The notes under the pieces are model-generated. The model saw only the letters and a list, made by a program, of their open reading frames with translations. It was not told the DNA's origin and did not search any database. The translations under genes and the position numbers were made by a program. From Bugula neritina (taxonomy: Eukaryota; Bryozoa; Gymnolaemata; Cheilostomatida; Bugulidae): DNA of 64,000 nt. Below are positions 41,401-54,743 of this stretch, in pieces. Numbering within the stretch: position 1 is the stretch's first letter; every line of letters begins with the position of its first letter. The DNA lies in assembly GCA_964035545.1 (NCBI GenBank), contig OZ037765.1, positions 12,084,698 through 12,148,697 of the forward strand, given 5' to 3'.

Positions 41401-44400
41401 AGGCTACAAACTAGATTTGTAAATTTCTTAGTAATTTAGTCATGGAGTTATCTTCTCTGTACAAACCTCAGTTGGGTTCCCAAAAGTTCACAATTATGTG
41501 TTACAGTAAACTATGCGTTGCTGATTAAGTATAAAGTTGATGCTTGAAGTTAAAGATAATGCAATGGATGTTCATAAAAATTAAAATAGATTGCTGTTCG
41601 TAATTTTGTGTTACTTTCAAGTTTATACAATTCATTTGTAATGTAATTGGTTTATTAAATGTGATGTATATGCAATGTACAAATACTGAACAAACTTATG
41701 AAGAAAGCCAAATATTGTACTTTATTGATATTTTTCTATATTATTGATTTATTCATATTTCACTTTAATTCCTACTATAATTTATAAGTGGTTATAATAC
41801 AAATAAATCAACTGAAAACTAAAAAGAACTTTTTCCTCGTTATTCATTTATAAAGGTGTTGGACGAAATAAACCCTTCAAAATAAAATAAAAAACAAAAT
41901 TTGGTTAGTCAACAGGTATAACCTAATATATGCAAATTTTACTTAGCTAAAGCACTTCCATCCCAGTTACTTTATTATATCCTTACCATCAAGAAATTTG
42001 AATTAATTAGATGGATTTGTTTACAAAGTAACTTTGTTCAAGTGCATGGGAAAACCTACTCGACTTATTCTACAACATAGTATACACAAATGAAGGAGTG
42101 CTGCTATATAAGAAGTATTCTGTGCAGGATCTATTTAATCATCGTATTATATTGCGATATCAATGAATCAATTTTAATTGGTCGTGTGTATAGCTAATTA
42201 GAAATACACTTCCACTGCATAACTTTTAACCGAATCTAAATACTTGAGCCTATTAGCTGTTTCCTTTCTTGTACATATCAATTATATTAAATTAGATGTG
42301 CCACTTGCCAATTGCATTATTTACTGCTTTATAATTACCATTATTTACAAATTTATCTCTTTAGATGGAAATTAAGATACTTATGTAAAATGTGTAGCTA
42401 AAAAATACCAAAGACTCTGTTATATGAATTTTAAAGCTAAAAGTCAATTCATGTTATTAGGCTCTGTAAAACAGTTGAAGCTCAACCATTCTATGATACA
42501 TGGGTAAAAACGTTCTTGAACTTTTTGTTTAACGCAATTTATTGTTTTCTAGTTGTAATACTTACTATTTCTCTAAGCCATTTACACAAACTTAGATACA
42601 AGCTTCTCTGATACTTTACAATTTGCTGTAAGCTAAATTTTTTGCTATACTTATATAGGCTATAAATGCAAAACTAATATGGGTATATTATAGAGAGCAG
42701 GTAAAATGTCATAAAATGAATTTTTATATGCTTCAATATGAATTTGTACGAACTTGCTTCATTTATCTGATATTTAGAATAGATTAGTAATTTTTATATT
42801 GAATGAAGTAACGCAATGTAACTCTGTAACCAAGCTCTTTGTGTTGGAACATCAGAAACCTGCTAGGATTGCAGCATCTTGAAGCTATTATTACCATTTC
42901 CTAAGAAAGTCAACATTGACTGTTGCACTCTTAGGTTTTGTTGTGTTTTTTTTAAAAGTTTCAATATATATAGAAAGTGAATCAAGTAAAAGCTCAGTTC
43001 ATTTTACAAGTGGCTTTTAGCTTCAACTATTATAATATTAGAATTATATAGTTGAAATAATAACTATATAACTATATAGTCTAAGGTTCTTATTATAATT
43101 GATTGTATAGTGAAACTTATACTTATTTGAAGTCCTTTTACCTAATTAACTTGAGTTACCTGGTAATCCTGTTCTAATTAATTGTGAACAACTATGTAGT
43201 ATTTTCTATACTATCTTTTGAGTTTTCAAATCTTATAATTTTAAATGCAATTGACTATAAGGCACAATTATATATCATGAATTAAATGTAGCAGCAATTT
43301 AAATAGTTCCAGTGTACGACTTGGTACATTTTTAAAATGAGTTTTATTTATCAGGGGAGAGTTGCAAACTTGAACAGAAATGTTTGGTAATTTTGCATTG
43401 CATTGCCATGAGTGTTGTCTTATTTTTTGCCCCATACTTGTGCAAATTAGAAATTAAATAAATTACACCTAATTTAATTTCTTCTTGAAGGAATTATTCT
43501 TTAAATAGAACCAAAAGCTTAAATAGAACAGATGTTTGACACATATCAAAGAAGTAATCAATTTACTATAAGTTACTGGAAAAAAGGAAATTGCATATTA
43601 ATATTAGTTGACTTAAAACACCACTAATACCAAAATTTATGATCTTGGAACCCATCATTTTTTTAAATTAGCAAAGTCTACCACAAAACTTGTGCTTGAA
43701 AACTGCTTACATAACTAAACCTCTACTCTAAAGCACCACATATGTATAGATATTGCTCAAAAAGCTATAGCTGAAGTTTATTTTTAAAACTTGAATAAAA
43801 AGAAAAAATGAACGCTGTAATTGAGGAAAAAATTAATTCTCCGCATACACATAGTTGAAGTATAAACTGAAAAAACTCATAATCTTATTATTTGATGTCT
43901 GCTTTAAAGTGTGCCCTGAGTCATGAATTAATCATACACTCATACCACACTGAACTATTTGTGGCGATAGCCTGACTTTTCAGACTAATTAAACTAATAG
44001 CTAAAGTTGGAATTAATTTGACTCCTCAGTGCATGGCAGGTGTTCCACAGAGATATATGCAGCATTATACCACCAATCACAATCTTCAATAAACCATCCT
44101 ATTATAAACTGCAATTTTTTGCCATGGAAGTTTTTTGTAATCATTCTTGATGTCTTTTTTGGTGGTAATTTATTTCTAATTGTTGCTCAGTATACAATAA
44201 TTATCATAATAAACTTAAAACTTTGTTTGAAAAATAATTTGTGCAGGTCAATAAATTAAATTTATAGAAAACATGAAACATTTAGTTTGTCACGTAAAAG
44301 ACATTCATCAATACATATATGAATTGTATCAACGAATGTTTACATATACAGCTTTCAAGTAAATTAAGTTTTAGACATCTTTATATTTCTGCATTTGGCT

Positions 44401-47083
44401 TACATAGTTTCAACTCAAACATATTTATAAGCTTTTCAAGTCTTTTATTAAGATGACGAAGTCATAGGTTCTCAATAAAAAGCTCAGAGTTAACTACTGA
44501 ATATTCACAAATTAATTAAATTAATATTTTACTAAAAAGCAGCAGTAATACTAGTTATTCAGTGGCTTTGTAGTGGCAGAAACAACACACAATATAGCAA
44601 ATAAGGCTTTACTATGATGCATATAGCTGCTTATCTTACAAGTTTCGATTTTGTCTATTAATCTGCAACTGATATAATCAGCCACTTTTGTTTAATTACC
44701 ATCATTATCAGTAGGTAAAAAATAGTCTATTGAAACTAGTATTTAAAAGCTTTTGAATTTGAAAAATCGTATAGGTATGCTTGCTTGCTGCATGCTTGCC
44801 TTTTTAAGAAAGTTGAAGAACTTAGGCTATCTCAATAATTCTCCACTACTTCACATCGATGTACTAAAGCTAAAATAAACTTATTAATATCAATTTAATA
44901 CTTTTTTGCTTCTAGTGTCTATATACAGTCTGAAGACAGAAAAACATAGAGATATAATAAGATCATAGAGAGAAATGCATCATTAAAGTTTTTGCTTAAA
45001 TACTTAAATCATTTTCTCATTATCAAACACTAGGCACAAGTCATCCAGGGCCCACAAATAATAATAAAAATAGAAAGGTAGCTACATGTTATAGAATAAG
45101 CTCAATTTATAGGCTAATAATATTGATGAATTATTTATATTGCATTTTTAGCTTCTCAGTAATATATAGCTTTTTGAAAATTTGAAACTGCTTTTAAACT
45201 AGGCTAAATTAATAAAATATCTTAGGTATATTAAGAGTTTGTTAACCACATCACTCAGATAATAACTTCTTTATCATAAAAGCTTATCTATAGGATGGTA
45301 GAAAAATTCTAGCAATTTCTTTGTTTTACGAACACGTTACAATTTTCTTTCATAAATAAGTTCATTTTCTTCAAAAGATTCAGTAACTTACTGTTTGGCT
45401 AAAATGTATAATAATTATTTTATTCAGCAGTTCACTGGCTAATTAGAAAAAACTATAATTAATGTGGAAACAGACTTGGTAAAAAACAATGTAATATAAA
45501 TATAGATTGAAATTTGCTGTAATGTTTGATTCTTCTCCCGAATTGAGCAAATTATAGCTGCACCAGCATGCTTCTGGAAAACTGATATGTGTTATATATT
45601 ACATTAGCACTTTTGTTCCTTATTTCCTTTTTATTCACTACATTTTCTTGTATTTTTGTTTTGTCATTTTTGCTGGTGTAGTTCTTATGTATACTTCTCT
45701 CTAATTTACCTTCGGTCACAGAGTTTTGCTTTGTATAAACTCAAGTGGCCAAAAGTTTAAAAAAGAGCTTGCAGTAGCATATTAATAATTGAATTGGGTG
45801 ATTTTATTTCTCCGCCATATAAAAGCAGTCACCCAAGTGAAAAATACTGTAGATAATTTTAAGTTCTTTAAACAGCTGCTCAAACTCCTGCTTTTTGGAA
45901 AACTTGCAACATTAACTCGAGCTAGTTTAACTAGGTGTGATTTCACTTTTACATGCAAGTCTAGATTTTAGATGTACCCCAAAACTCATTTATGATGGCT
46001 GAAAAAAATATTTTGAGGGCATGTTGAGTTGTGTCCAAGCATTTTTTTTACAGCCAAACCAACTGTTACATATCTTTCACAATAAATATAAATATACGGA
46101 TACAGATGGATGCAAATTTAGCTGTTTATAAACATATTCGTTTAAGTGGGTTATTTTTCATACATCATAGTAAACTTTTTAAAAATGTATAAAGCAAAGA
46201 TTTTTGTGAGCAGAGTTTAAAGCATAACTTAAACCTCAACTATTATAAAATCTAGCATGTTATTTAAGCTTTCATCAAACAGGAAATCTCACATGTTCCT
46301 ATTGAAATAATAAAGTTGTAGCTACCTATACCCTATATAATGGAATTATGGTTAATTGCAGTTCATTCACTAACAACTGTTTTAAAACATGTTATTGATG
46401 TTATGGTACTACATTAGCTATAAATGGCAAAAAACTATGTTTCAACTCTTTTTATTATCTATAACAATATCTCTATATATTTTAGTGTGCAGAGCTAAAA
46501 TAGATCATCTGATAACAGTTCTGTAACAGCAATAGTTTCATACAAGCAACTAAAATATAAGTGGATAAAAACGGAAAAAAATAAAATTGAAATTTCACAT
46601 TCCAGCTACTGTACGCACTTGAGAAGACTAGATATTTTAGACTTCCTTTTACAGGTTAAATATTGGCTTCAAAGAAGATAACATCTGCACCTATAATTGC
46701 ACACCTTGTGATTGGTCATGTGTGGCTAATGATTCAAACAAACGATAAGAAAGAGATGTTATCATGATGTAAGTTCCGGGCTGACTTGACTTTTAGTGTT
46801 AAAAATTCTAAAAAGAGGAGTTTTCCTATATCGTCATTAAATGATTAAACCGGCTGTAAGAATCTGAAAAAAAGATAAAGTTATTTACAGCCTAGTAAAC
46901 TTGAATAAAACAAAGAAAAACATTTACAAAAAAAGTAACGGCTAAACCTAAACATAAAAATTTACATATCAGCATTTAGTTAAGCTTGTCCCTTTCCTTC
47001 TCCTTGGAAGCTGTCATAAGTTAGGGAAGGATTGTAATTTCTATTAATCCATATTCTATAGCATATTAGCACTAGTGTTAGGG

Positions 47084-47285
47084 AGCAGCTGTGGCCTATG
47101 GGTTAGAACGTTGGCTTGGTAAACAAAAGGTCAAGGTTCAATTCCCAGTAAAAGCCATTGGTGATGTTAGGGAGAGCAACTTGTCTCAACTGCCCCCTTG
47201 CCATAATAGTGAAAAGTCTTTCTACCAGAAGTTCTTATAGAGATGTCAATTATAAACCCACAGAGTTCTTATATTAAAACGAGTG
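47084..47285 (+). mobile_element. tRNA-derived SINE, copy 1
   Basis: A tRNA-like head carries an A-box-like segment (tggcctatgggttagaacg) and a degenerate B box (ggtcaaggttcaattccc) about 30 bp apart, as in a Pol III internal promoter. Downstream are two blocks shared with the copy at 59.4-59.6 kb: gccattggtgatgttagg (47154-47171, identical in both) and a block from ttctaccagaagttcttat to attataaac (about 47220-47258). No clear target-site duplication was identified. It is not a functional tRNA, because the arms cannot fold into a regular cloverleaf with the intact B-box sequence. Confidence 0.75.
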
Positions 47286-48130
47286 TAAATAAATTATAAT
47301 CTAAATGCTACTTTATATAAAGAGCATTGTAGGTAATTTTCTCATGAGAGATATACAAATTTAAAAATATTCAATAAAAGTGTTTTGTTATAAATTCTGA
47401 TTTTGTCAAACTTTGATGTTCATAAAGAATAAATTATGCCTTGAGCTCTCATTAGTAATTGCACAACATTGACCCATATTATGCAATACTTTTTGCATAA
47501 TATATATACAGCTGCTTTATCACATGACAATATTATTATGCTTGAAATGTGCTACTTATATGAAATTCACTACAATATTGCTTCAATTCACACATGCAAC
47601 TTATATATCAGCTACATGTAATTTGTACACAATTTCCTTATGCACTGAACTGTAGCATGAATTAAAGCTTTCATTTATACTACAGCCATATATGATAGGT
47701 TATATAGTAGAACGCAATAAATTTAATTAAAAGGTCTTTTTATTTAAAATTGTTGGTGAAGTGATAGTGGAAAGAATTGGCTAGGTTGCTGGGTGAATTG
47801 ACATTTTTTGAAAGAACGTTTGGAGCTGTTTCCTGTGTTGGTTTCCATAGAAACGCTTGTATAAGTTTTCATCTTCAAGATCAATGTGCGCATTAATAAT
47901 GGTCTTATTTCTATTAGGTCTTTTTTTATACAACACAGTATCTGCATGCCTTTCAATTAGCATAATAATGTTGATAGATGCATATTTAGTCGTTAATTAC
48001 ACAAATGTTAAAGCATTTATTTGGCTAGGCTGACATCTTGAATATTATTGGCTACAAAATACTTCATAAACCATTCAGCTAGTCAGAATGCCTTTGGAGC
48101 TTCAGCGATCAAGATTGTTCTTCTGCAAAG

Positions 48131-51100
48131 ATGAGGTTCCACACTCTCATATCTTTAATGGTAAGCATCTACAGACTAACTGAAATAATAGATAACAGGT
48201 ATAATAGATTGTGTTGGTTTTCACACCTGTATTATCATGATATTTTTAAAATTATATCTTAATTTTGAAGATTTCTCCACAATGACATATGTTACATTGT
48301 ATTTAAATGAAGTTGAATAAATTTTATATAATAATTGTAGATATTTGTTGGAATAGCTTGTACTCGCACAAAAGCGCAATCTGGAAGGTGAGAAATGATA
48401 ACTCTTACTAAGAAAAAATGTCTTTGTATTTTCCAATGTTTGACTATGCATTTGCTATGTTTAATATTATTTATATAAATACTATAATGCTTTACCTTCA
48501 TAAAGCTCAAAAGCATTATGTATATAGATTAACATAGTCATCAAAATTTGATGCTTTAATAATTGTTTTCTATAATCACTGATAATTAATAAAACCTAAG
48601 TAGTTTTTAACGTAGTAACTTTTGACCTGAAATAAAATGCAAATTATTTTTAAATATGTTTCAGTTTGAATTTTTGAAAGAAATATCTTGTTAATAGCAA
48701 TGTTGTTGTTTCACTTTTTAGATGCTCATTGCCTCATCACCGCAACAGATTTTCATGCCTGCGATTTTTCAACAAACCGTTTACAACTTTCCGAAGATTT
48801 GATGACCAATCAAATTTTCAAAGAGACTTTTTTCAGCGACAAAGGCAACAAGCTCAGCCATTCAATCAAGTTACTCGTGGTTTTTCAACCTCTGCTCCTA
48901 GACGAGTTTCTTTTGACAGATTTAGAAATCCTAGCAATCAATTTGCAGGCCGCCAACGCAGACAGCGCCGAAGACCATTTCCTCAAAGACGCCAACCGGC
49001 TCTCCCAGCATTTCAGTTTCAAAATCAGAGAAACCAATTTTCATCTCGACGACAAGGAACCTTAGCCCCCAGACCTGTTCCACGTAGAAGACCATCACCA
49101 CCAAGGGCTTTACCTCCACAAAGACTACCACCAAGGCCATTGCCTCCACGACGATTACCACCAAGGCGTCTTCCTCAACAAACACCACCAAGACCTTTAC
49201 CTCAACGAAGAATACCACCAAGACCCTTGCGTCAACGGCGGTTACCTCAACAGGCACCACCAACAAGAGCTTTACCTCGACGACGATTGCCTCCGAGGCC
49301 TTTACCTCAACAGACACCACCACCACGACCTCTACCTCAACAGACACCACCACCACCACCACCACGACCTTTGCGTCAACGGCGGTTACCCCAACAAACA
49401 CCACCAAGACCTCTACCCCAACAGACAACACCGAGACCTTTACCTCAACAGACAACACTAAGACCTTTACCTCAGCAGACACCATCAACAAGACCTCTAC
49501 CTCAACAAACGTCACCACCACGAGCAATTCGTCAAACTACAACTGCACTTCAAACACAATCTTCTCCTCAGCCAAGACCTGAGACAACTACTGCGCCATC
49601 TTCTCAACCACTGACAAACACAGAAAGACCCAGACCAGCTTTTAGAAATCCCGAGTCAAATCAGTCAACAAATAATCTTCTCGCCAACAGACAAGATGCA
49701 AATAGAACTTCAACAAATGCACAACAGACAAACCCATCTTCTGTATCTACCATTAGAACCGAGCTAAGAGGAATGCTAAGCAACGTAAGTTCATGATATA
49801 TTCATCAAGTTTAAGTTTTAATATAACAGTACTTTGACTAAATTAACAATTAGAGCACTTACATAACATGTGGTCTTGAGTAGACTGTAACATATGCAGT
49901 AACACTCACAGGCCGGCATTTTGTATGTATCAATTATGTTGAAGCTATTCTTTTAAACTGAAACCATTTGGCTGTGAAATGCCGTCCTTCTAAACTGAGA
50001 AGACCACACAAACTTGCACAGTGCTTAGTCAAATTACAAAAGCTTCATTTGCTATAAGTGGTGCAAAATTCACTTGATTACATTTTATGCTTTCTTTACA
50101 TAAACAACGTGCTTCTTACGTGCAGTGAGTGAACATAAATATAGAATATGCTAGCTTTATGTAAGCTTATCTTTTATTATAGTGTTTGTGTGTTTTTAGC
50201 GTCAAATTATTCCTGGATGGGTGCAAATTGGATTCCATTCTTGTGTTGGTGGATGTGATGGGTGTATTGACGTTTCGGACAAACATAATAAAGGTAAGAA
50301 AAAATAAAGACAGCTTATTTTCTTTGCCTATTTGAAAGAAAAAAAATACCAGCTTGCTATAATTAAGTGTTTTTTCTGTTGGAAGTCTCTCTTTCTTAGA
50401 ATACAGTAGGCTACGTATCATTACTTCAATATTAATTTATGTGATTGTCAGATTAAGGTGTGGTTCTTGCTGGATGGAAGTATTCAATCACTTCCTTACA
50501 GACAGCTTAACTTAAAATTGTAGAGTTTGGTTGAAAAAATATTTGAAGATTAAAATTACACTTTACTCTTGACATTTTACCTTAAATTAATCATGCTGGC
50601 GCAAGCCGAACACACTTGAGTAGAATAACAATAAAATCTTATTTATAGGATGTAATTGTGATAAATATTTCCTTAAGATCCATAATCTCACATACCAGAA
50701 ACACAAGCAACCTTTCAAGCATAAATGATAATTAACTTACCAAACTTTCTTGTAGGACTAACAAATACATACAGAACGCTGAGGGATTTGCACAGAAAGC
50801 ACAGCTCGAACATGACTCTAGCTGACTTTGTTGCCCTAGCTGCTGTAGAAGCAGCTAATGAGGGTATTAGATTATCAAGTAAGTATATAAGTTATTATAC
50901 AAGGTATCTATAGAATACCCAACATATAGTGCCAATTTAGAACCTGTACTCTCTACTCATGCATACACGCACCCCTCAAATTAAATTCTTTGCTTAACCA
51001 TAATTCTTACATGTTGCTAGCAAACACCAACCCAAACATACCATTCAAGATTGGCAGAAGAACTTGTGCTCAGCCTGACAATCCTCAGAAAAATGTACGT

Positions 51101-53494
51101 TTCCCGGATGGAGAGGATCCTAATGCATTGCAGGTTTTGAGGGCTGAATTTGGATTGACTGAGGAGGAAACCGTCGCATTAATGGGTATGTAATGATTGC
51201 TTTGGTGGAAATTAAATAGATTCATTACTGTAAAAATAACTTTTTTCCTAAATTGAAATTAGTTATTGCAATAGCAGTTTTCAGACATTTTTCAATTACT
51301 AATGATCTAGTAATATAATATAAAATATTGGAAAAATAGCTTTTTATATATCAATTATCACAAAAAATGCTTTTTGGTATACATTATTTTTGAGCATCAA
51401 ACGAAAATATGCTGTATGGCTGTAAAATCTGCCAAAAGAGTTAATGTTATTTTGCAATCTAATTAGTTTTACTTGATTGATGGCTAATGCAGCTTTGTTA
51501 CATAAGAGTAGGGATGGTTTCAACTCATTACTATTATATATATTCTAGAATTCTAATTTGAAAACTATCTATACTTTTCATCAAGTAATGTGAGCCTAAT
51601 TCATCTCCAAAAAATAATGCAAGCTTTTGTTTAAGAAAAGTAGTTGTTAGATTGCCAACATATTTATAGCTGTTACAGCAATATCTAAAAATAAGTTCAA
51701 ATACATTAAATTATATTAGTCGCTGTCTTTAGAATTGCAGGTAACTTAATTTTATGCTATATATTAGTAAATCAATTAATAAAATAAGTATTAAAAATAT
51801 TGCCTTCTATAGTAGTTGCACAAAGAACAGAATTAATCATTCTTTTTAAAACATAGAAAATTTAGATACAATTTCTAAAGTTTAAGCTGAATATTTAAAA
51901 TAAAACTATTTTAATAGTTTCTACATTGCTTGAATGATTTGTACTAATTTATAAAACATATAGACTGTGGTAGTGTTTTTGCAAAAGAATTTAATTTAAT
52001 TTTAATTTATTTTTCTCATAATTGCACAATAACGGTTGTTTTTGCTCATTGTGCTTATGCAATATAGTCTTCCTTAATAAACATGGTGGTCCAATTTACA
52101 AACGAAAAAATAAATTAATCTTACTGCTCATTTCCACATTTATGCTAAAGAAGTATTTCTTAATTTACAATAAAGACGTCCATTTTGATATTGCAATGTG
52201 CCTTACCTTCAAGGATTCAGCAGGCTTTGTTCACCAGGCAGTACCACCAAATAATTTGCATTTAGCATTAAACACTTCCTTTGTTACCATAAATTTTATC
52301 AGCTTTCCAAAAATTGTCCTGTTGTGCATAGTAACAAATAGAACCTCCATGGAGACAAATAGTTAATAGAATAAATTATACTCCATTAAACAGCTTTATT
52401 GTAATTTTGTTGGTAAATGAGCGTTTCATCTTCAACATATCACTGTTACAGGAGCACACTCGCTGGGGAGATGCAGGGCAGAGAACACTGGTTTCCAAGG
52501 TGCATGGGATAACACTCCCACAGTGTTTGATAATGGTTACTACAAAAGTTTACTTGGTACTGAATGGCACATTGTAGATAGCCCTGGCGGGTATGATGTA
52601 CAACATTCTTAAACTAGCAATTATTCAACAAATAATTTATGCCTCACCTAAAACTTGTTTAGTAGATAGTTAGCATGATCATGAAAAAGTATATTAGCAA
52701 GCTGCTCACTTTAGCAGGTAAAATGCAGTTTTACCAATATATTCTAATTACTTATTATAATATTGTGATGATTATAATTATAAAATTATAATAATTAGAG
52801 TTTGAAGAGTTGAAGTTACCTGCAGTAAGTAGGTTACCACAACTAACAAATCTTTCTTATATTATGAAAAATATTGAAATAATCATGACTTTATTAAATA
52901 TCACATTGTCACAGTTGATAAGTTTACATTAAAACTTACTGAAATGTTTTTATATATCATTTGCAATGTAGCTTTATACAGTAAAAATTTAATTAACATC
53001 TATAGTAAATAAATGTAAATACGAATGATGTCATTGTAGATCAACGCAGTTGTCCGCTAATGCTAACAACACAAACTCCAGAATGATGTTGCTTGCTGAT
53101 GCAAGACTCATAAAAGATTTCACAACAAGCGGTCCTAAGAACCGGCCATCTTGTGCAACTTTCAACCAATGTAGTGATGCTTCTACTCGGGCTCTGGTAA
53201 GTTATATAAATATAATATAATATAATCTATTTATTGAGAAGAACTGATTGTTCTATTACGCTATTGATTGAGTATAACACTATATTAAGTATATGTAACA
53301 ATGCTCAGCAACCATACTCTTTAACTTGATGCTTGAATTTTAGTATGGTTACCCATACGCCTTCAACGTTTGTAATTAATCTCTGTTGAATGCTTCCCCA
53401 TTATTAGGTGGAGAGATACTCAAGGGAAGAAAGCACTTTTGGAAGAGATTTCTCCGTCGCTTTTGTGAAGATGTTAGAAAAAGGTCTCAACTAA
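48131..53494 (+). CDS. Arg/Pro/Gln-repeat protein fused to a plant-type heme peroxidase domain
   Basis: Model: 48131-48198, 48722-49784, 50200-50293, 50756-50878, 51021-51185, 52452-52590, 53040-53196, 53408-53494, giving 632 in-frame codons. Exon 1 (MRFHTLISLMVSIY, a weak signal peptide) is the least certain. Exon 2 encodes about 355 residues of Arg/Gln/Phe-rich then RPLPQQTP-type repeats. The remaining exons form a domain of the plant/fungal/bacterial peroxidase superfamily, which also occurs in some invertebrates. The distal region reads GFHSCVGGCDGC, followed by MTLADFVALAAVEAAN and then FPDGEDPNALQVLRAEFGLT. The proximal heme ligand lies in ALMGAHSLGRCR, followed by PTVFDNGYYKSLL, MLLADARLIKD and FSVAFVKML. 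Both histidines are present. The distal Arg (four residues before the distal His) is Gln, and the Asp after that His is Ser, so peroxidase activity is doubtful. Several extra Cys suggest an extracellular, disulfide-stabilised protein. Matrix or biomineral function is speculation. Confidence 0.85.
49080..49545 (+). repeat. In-frame coding minisatellite, RPLPQQTP unit
   Basis: Inside exon 2 of the peroxidase gene, a 24-nt unit (ccaagacctttacctcaacagaca-like) recurs in frame about 15-18 times. It encodes variants RPLPQQTP, RRLPPRPL, RPLRQRR and one PPPPPP run. Variation between copies is mostly in the acc/aca and cga/cag codons and in whole-unit number. Reading-frame maintenance across all copies indicates selection on the protein. 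Confidence 0.85.
51186..52451. other. Peroxidase intron, 1.27 kb, no feature seen
   Basis: AT-rich intron between the exons encoding LTEEETVALM and GAHSLGR. The 114-codon open frame at 52022-52366 inside it has no similarity or splice role that I can see. No repeats of note. Confidence 0.6.
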
Positions 53495-54743
53495 CTCAGG
53501 TTCAAGTGCATACTTTGCTCAGCTCCCAATCAGCTGCTGGCTACTAGTTTGTGCTAGAGAGATGACAACTACTGTGCAACTATATTTGCATTGTGGCTTT
53601 AAAGTATTACAATAATAGTATTATAAGTAGCAATTTTTCAATGGTACTATTTGCTTTCTATTATATAATGAACTGTAGCATAATATTGTTTTGTTTAGCA
53701 CTCTTGGTTATTGTTGATGTTGCTATGTTTTACCCATCATATGTTGTTTTATTGTTCATCTTGCTTATTGTATCACTGGCAGTTTGTTGTATTGTTACAA
53801 TTGCATTATTGTTGATAGCATATTTTGCTTTGAATGAATTTAAAAACTTAAGATTTTCATATTAACTAATAAATGGTAAACTACTGGTAAACACTTTGAA
53901 GCCATGACTAGACGAATCATACAAAGATAATGTTCGCATTTCGTCCACCTGTTGACGCTCCAACCAGTTTCTTTCAGTGGTTCTTTTGTTTTAGTATTTT
54001 ACATTGACCCCCATTAAAAGTATATTAAAAAAGTTGTGAAAATACACAACATTGCTTTATACTGGTGTTTTCAAGTCGTATCCAGTAAGTGTATGCTCCA
54101 ATACATTGAATTTTATGATAGTGGGCGACTATTTGGTGAACATGTACTGCATATAATTAAAAGCAATTTAAAAAGATTATTAGGACAAATTACTATACTT
54201 AAATAACAAAGAATTTTTAAACAAGTTTAGTATTGAATTGTATTTTTTAACTGAAAAATTTATTGCAAATTTTAAAAAATGCTGCTATAATTTAGAATGC
54301 AGGCAGCAGAGTGTACCAATAGTTTAAATTCCACTTGACTCATAATTTTTATTTTATTTTCCCAGTGTTATTGAATAAAGAAACATGTAAGGCAAAACTT
54401 GGTGAATGAAGATATGTAAAAGAAAGAATAATATAAATAAGAACTTCATCAGGAAAAAAAAACAAAAAAATGAAAGTGCATAAACATAATATGTATTGCA
54501 TAAGAAGCAACGGAACAAAAGTGCTACACAAGTATATTGGTAGCTTATTAACTTAATTTGGGGAGGGGGGGGGGAGGAGGAGTACAACAATGTTACGAGT
54601 CTGCGTTGGGCAAACCTGAATTGCTCTTTTTCAATAGATTTTTAACTGCAATAATTTTAGGTTTTGCTCCACATGCTGATAGAACTATTTTACTAGCATA
54701 TCATTGAGCACTTTACAGTAGATACAGCACTACTACTGTTAGG
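53495..54743. other. Peroxidase 3' flank
   Basis: Probable 3' UTR then intergenic DNA. An AATAAA near 53,868 is the best poly(A) signal. A hydrophobic open frame at 53593-53865 falls within it and is treated as UTR. A G-rich run (ggggaggggggggggaggagg) lies near 54,560. Confidence 0.5.

Larger units (their letters stand above)
37153..48130. other. 11-kb AT-rich gene desert
   Basis: After the YTHDF 3' UTR I see no open frame with coding composition or conserved motif, no tRNA or rRNA gene and no long tandem array. It holds two small palindromes near 38.4 kb and one SINE at 47.1 kb (listed separately). Short frames such as 38157-38405 and 44029-44259 are composition-driven. It may contain enhancers or long noncoding RNA, which cannot be judged from one sequence. 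Confidence 0.6.

Noticed and set aside
47090-47152. Possible functional tRNA gene
   Set aside because: The A and B box spacing is tRNA-like, but the stems do not pair into a cloverleaf and the same sequence recurs with a SINE body at 59.5 kb.
48688-49065. 125-codon + frame overlapping the start of peroxidase exon 2
   Set aside because: It ends at a stop before the peroxidase exons, whereas the other frame continues through the repeats and joins the conserved domain in phase.
48931-49527. 198-codon open frame on the minus strand, Val/Glu-rich
   Set aside because: It is the reverse strand of the in-frame RPLPQQTP repeat; the valine-rich translation is a by-product of that repeat, and there is no start context or splice partner.
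53593-53865. 90-codon hydrophobic frame after the peroxidase stop
   Set aside because: It looks like a membrane protein but is T-rich 3' UTR; such composition gives Leu/Ile/Val/Phe by default and I see no conserved motif.
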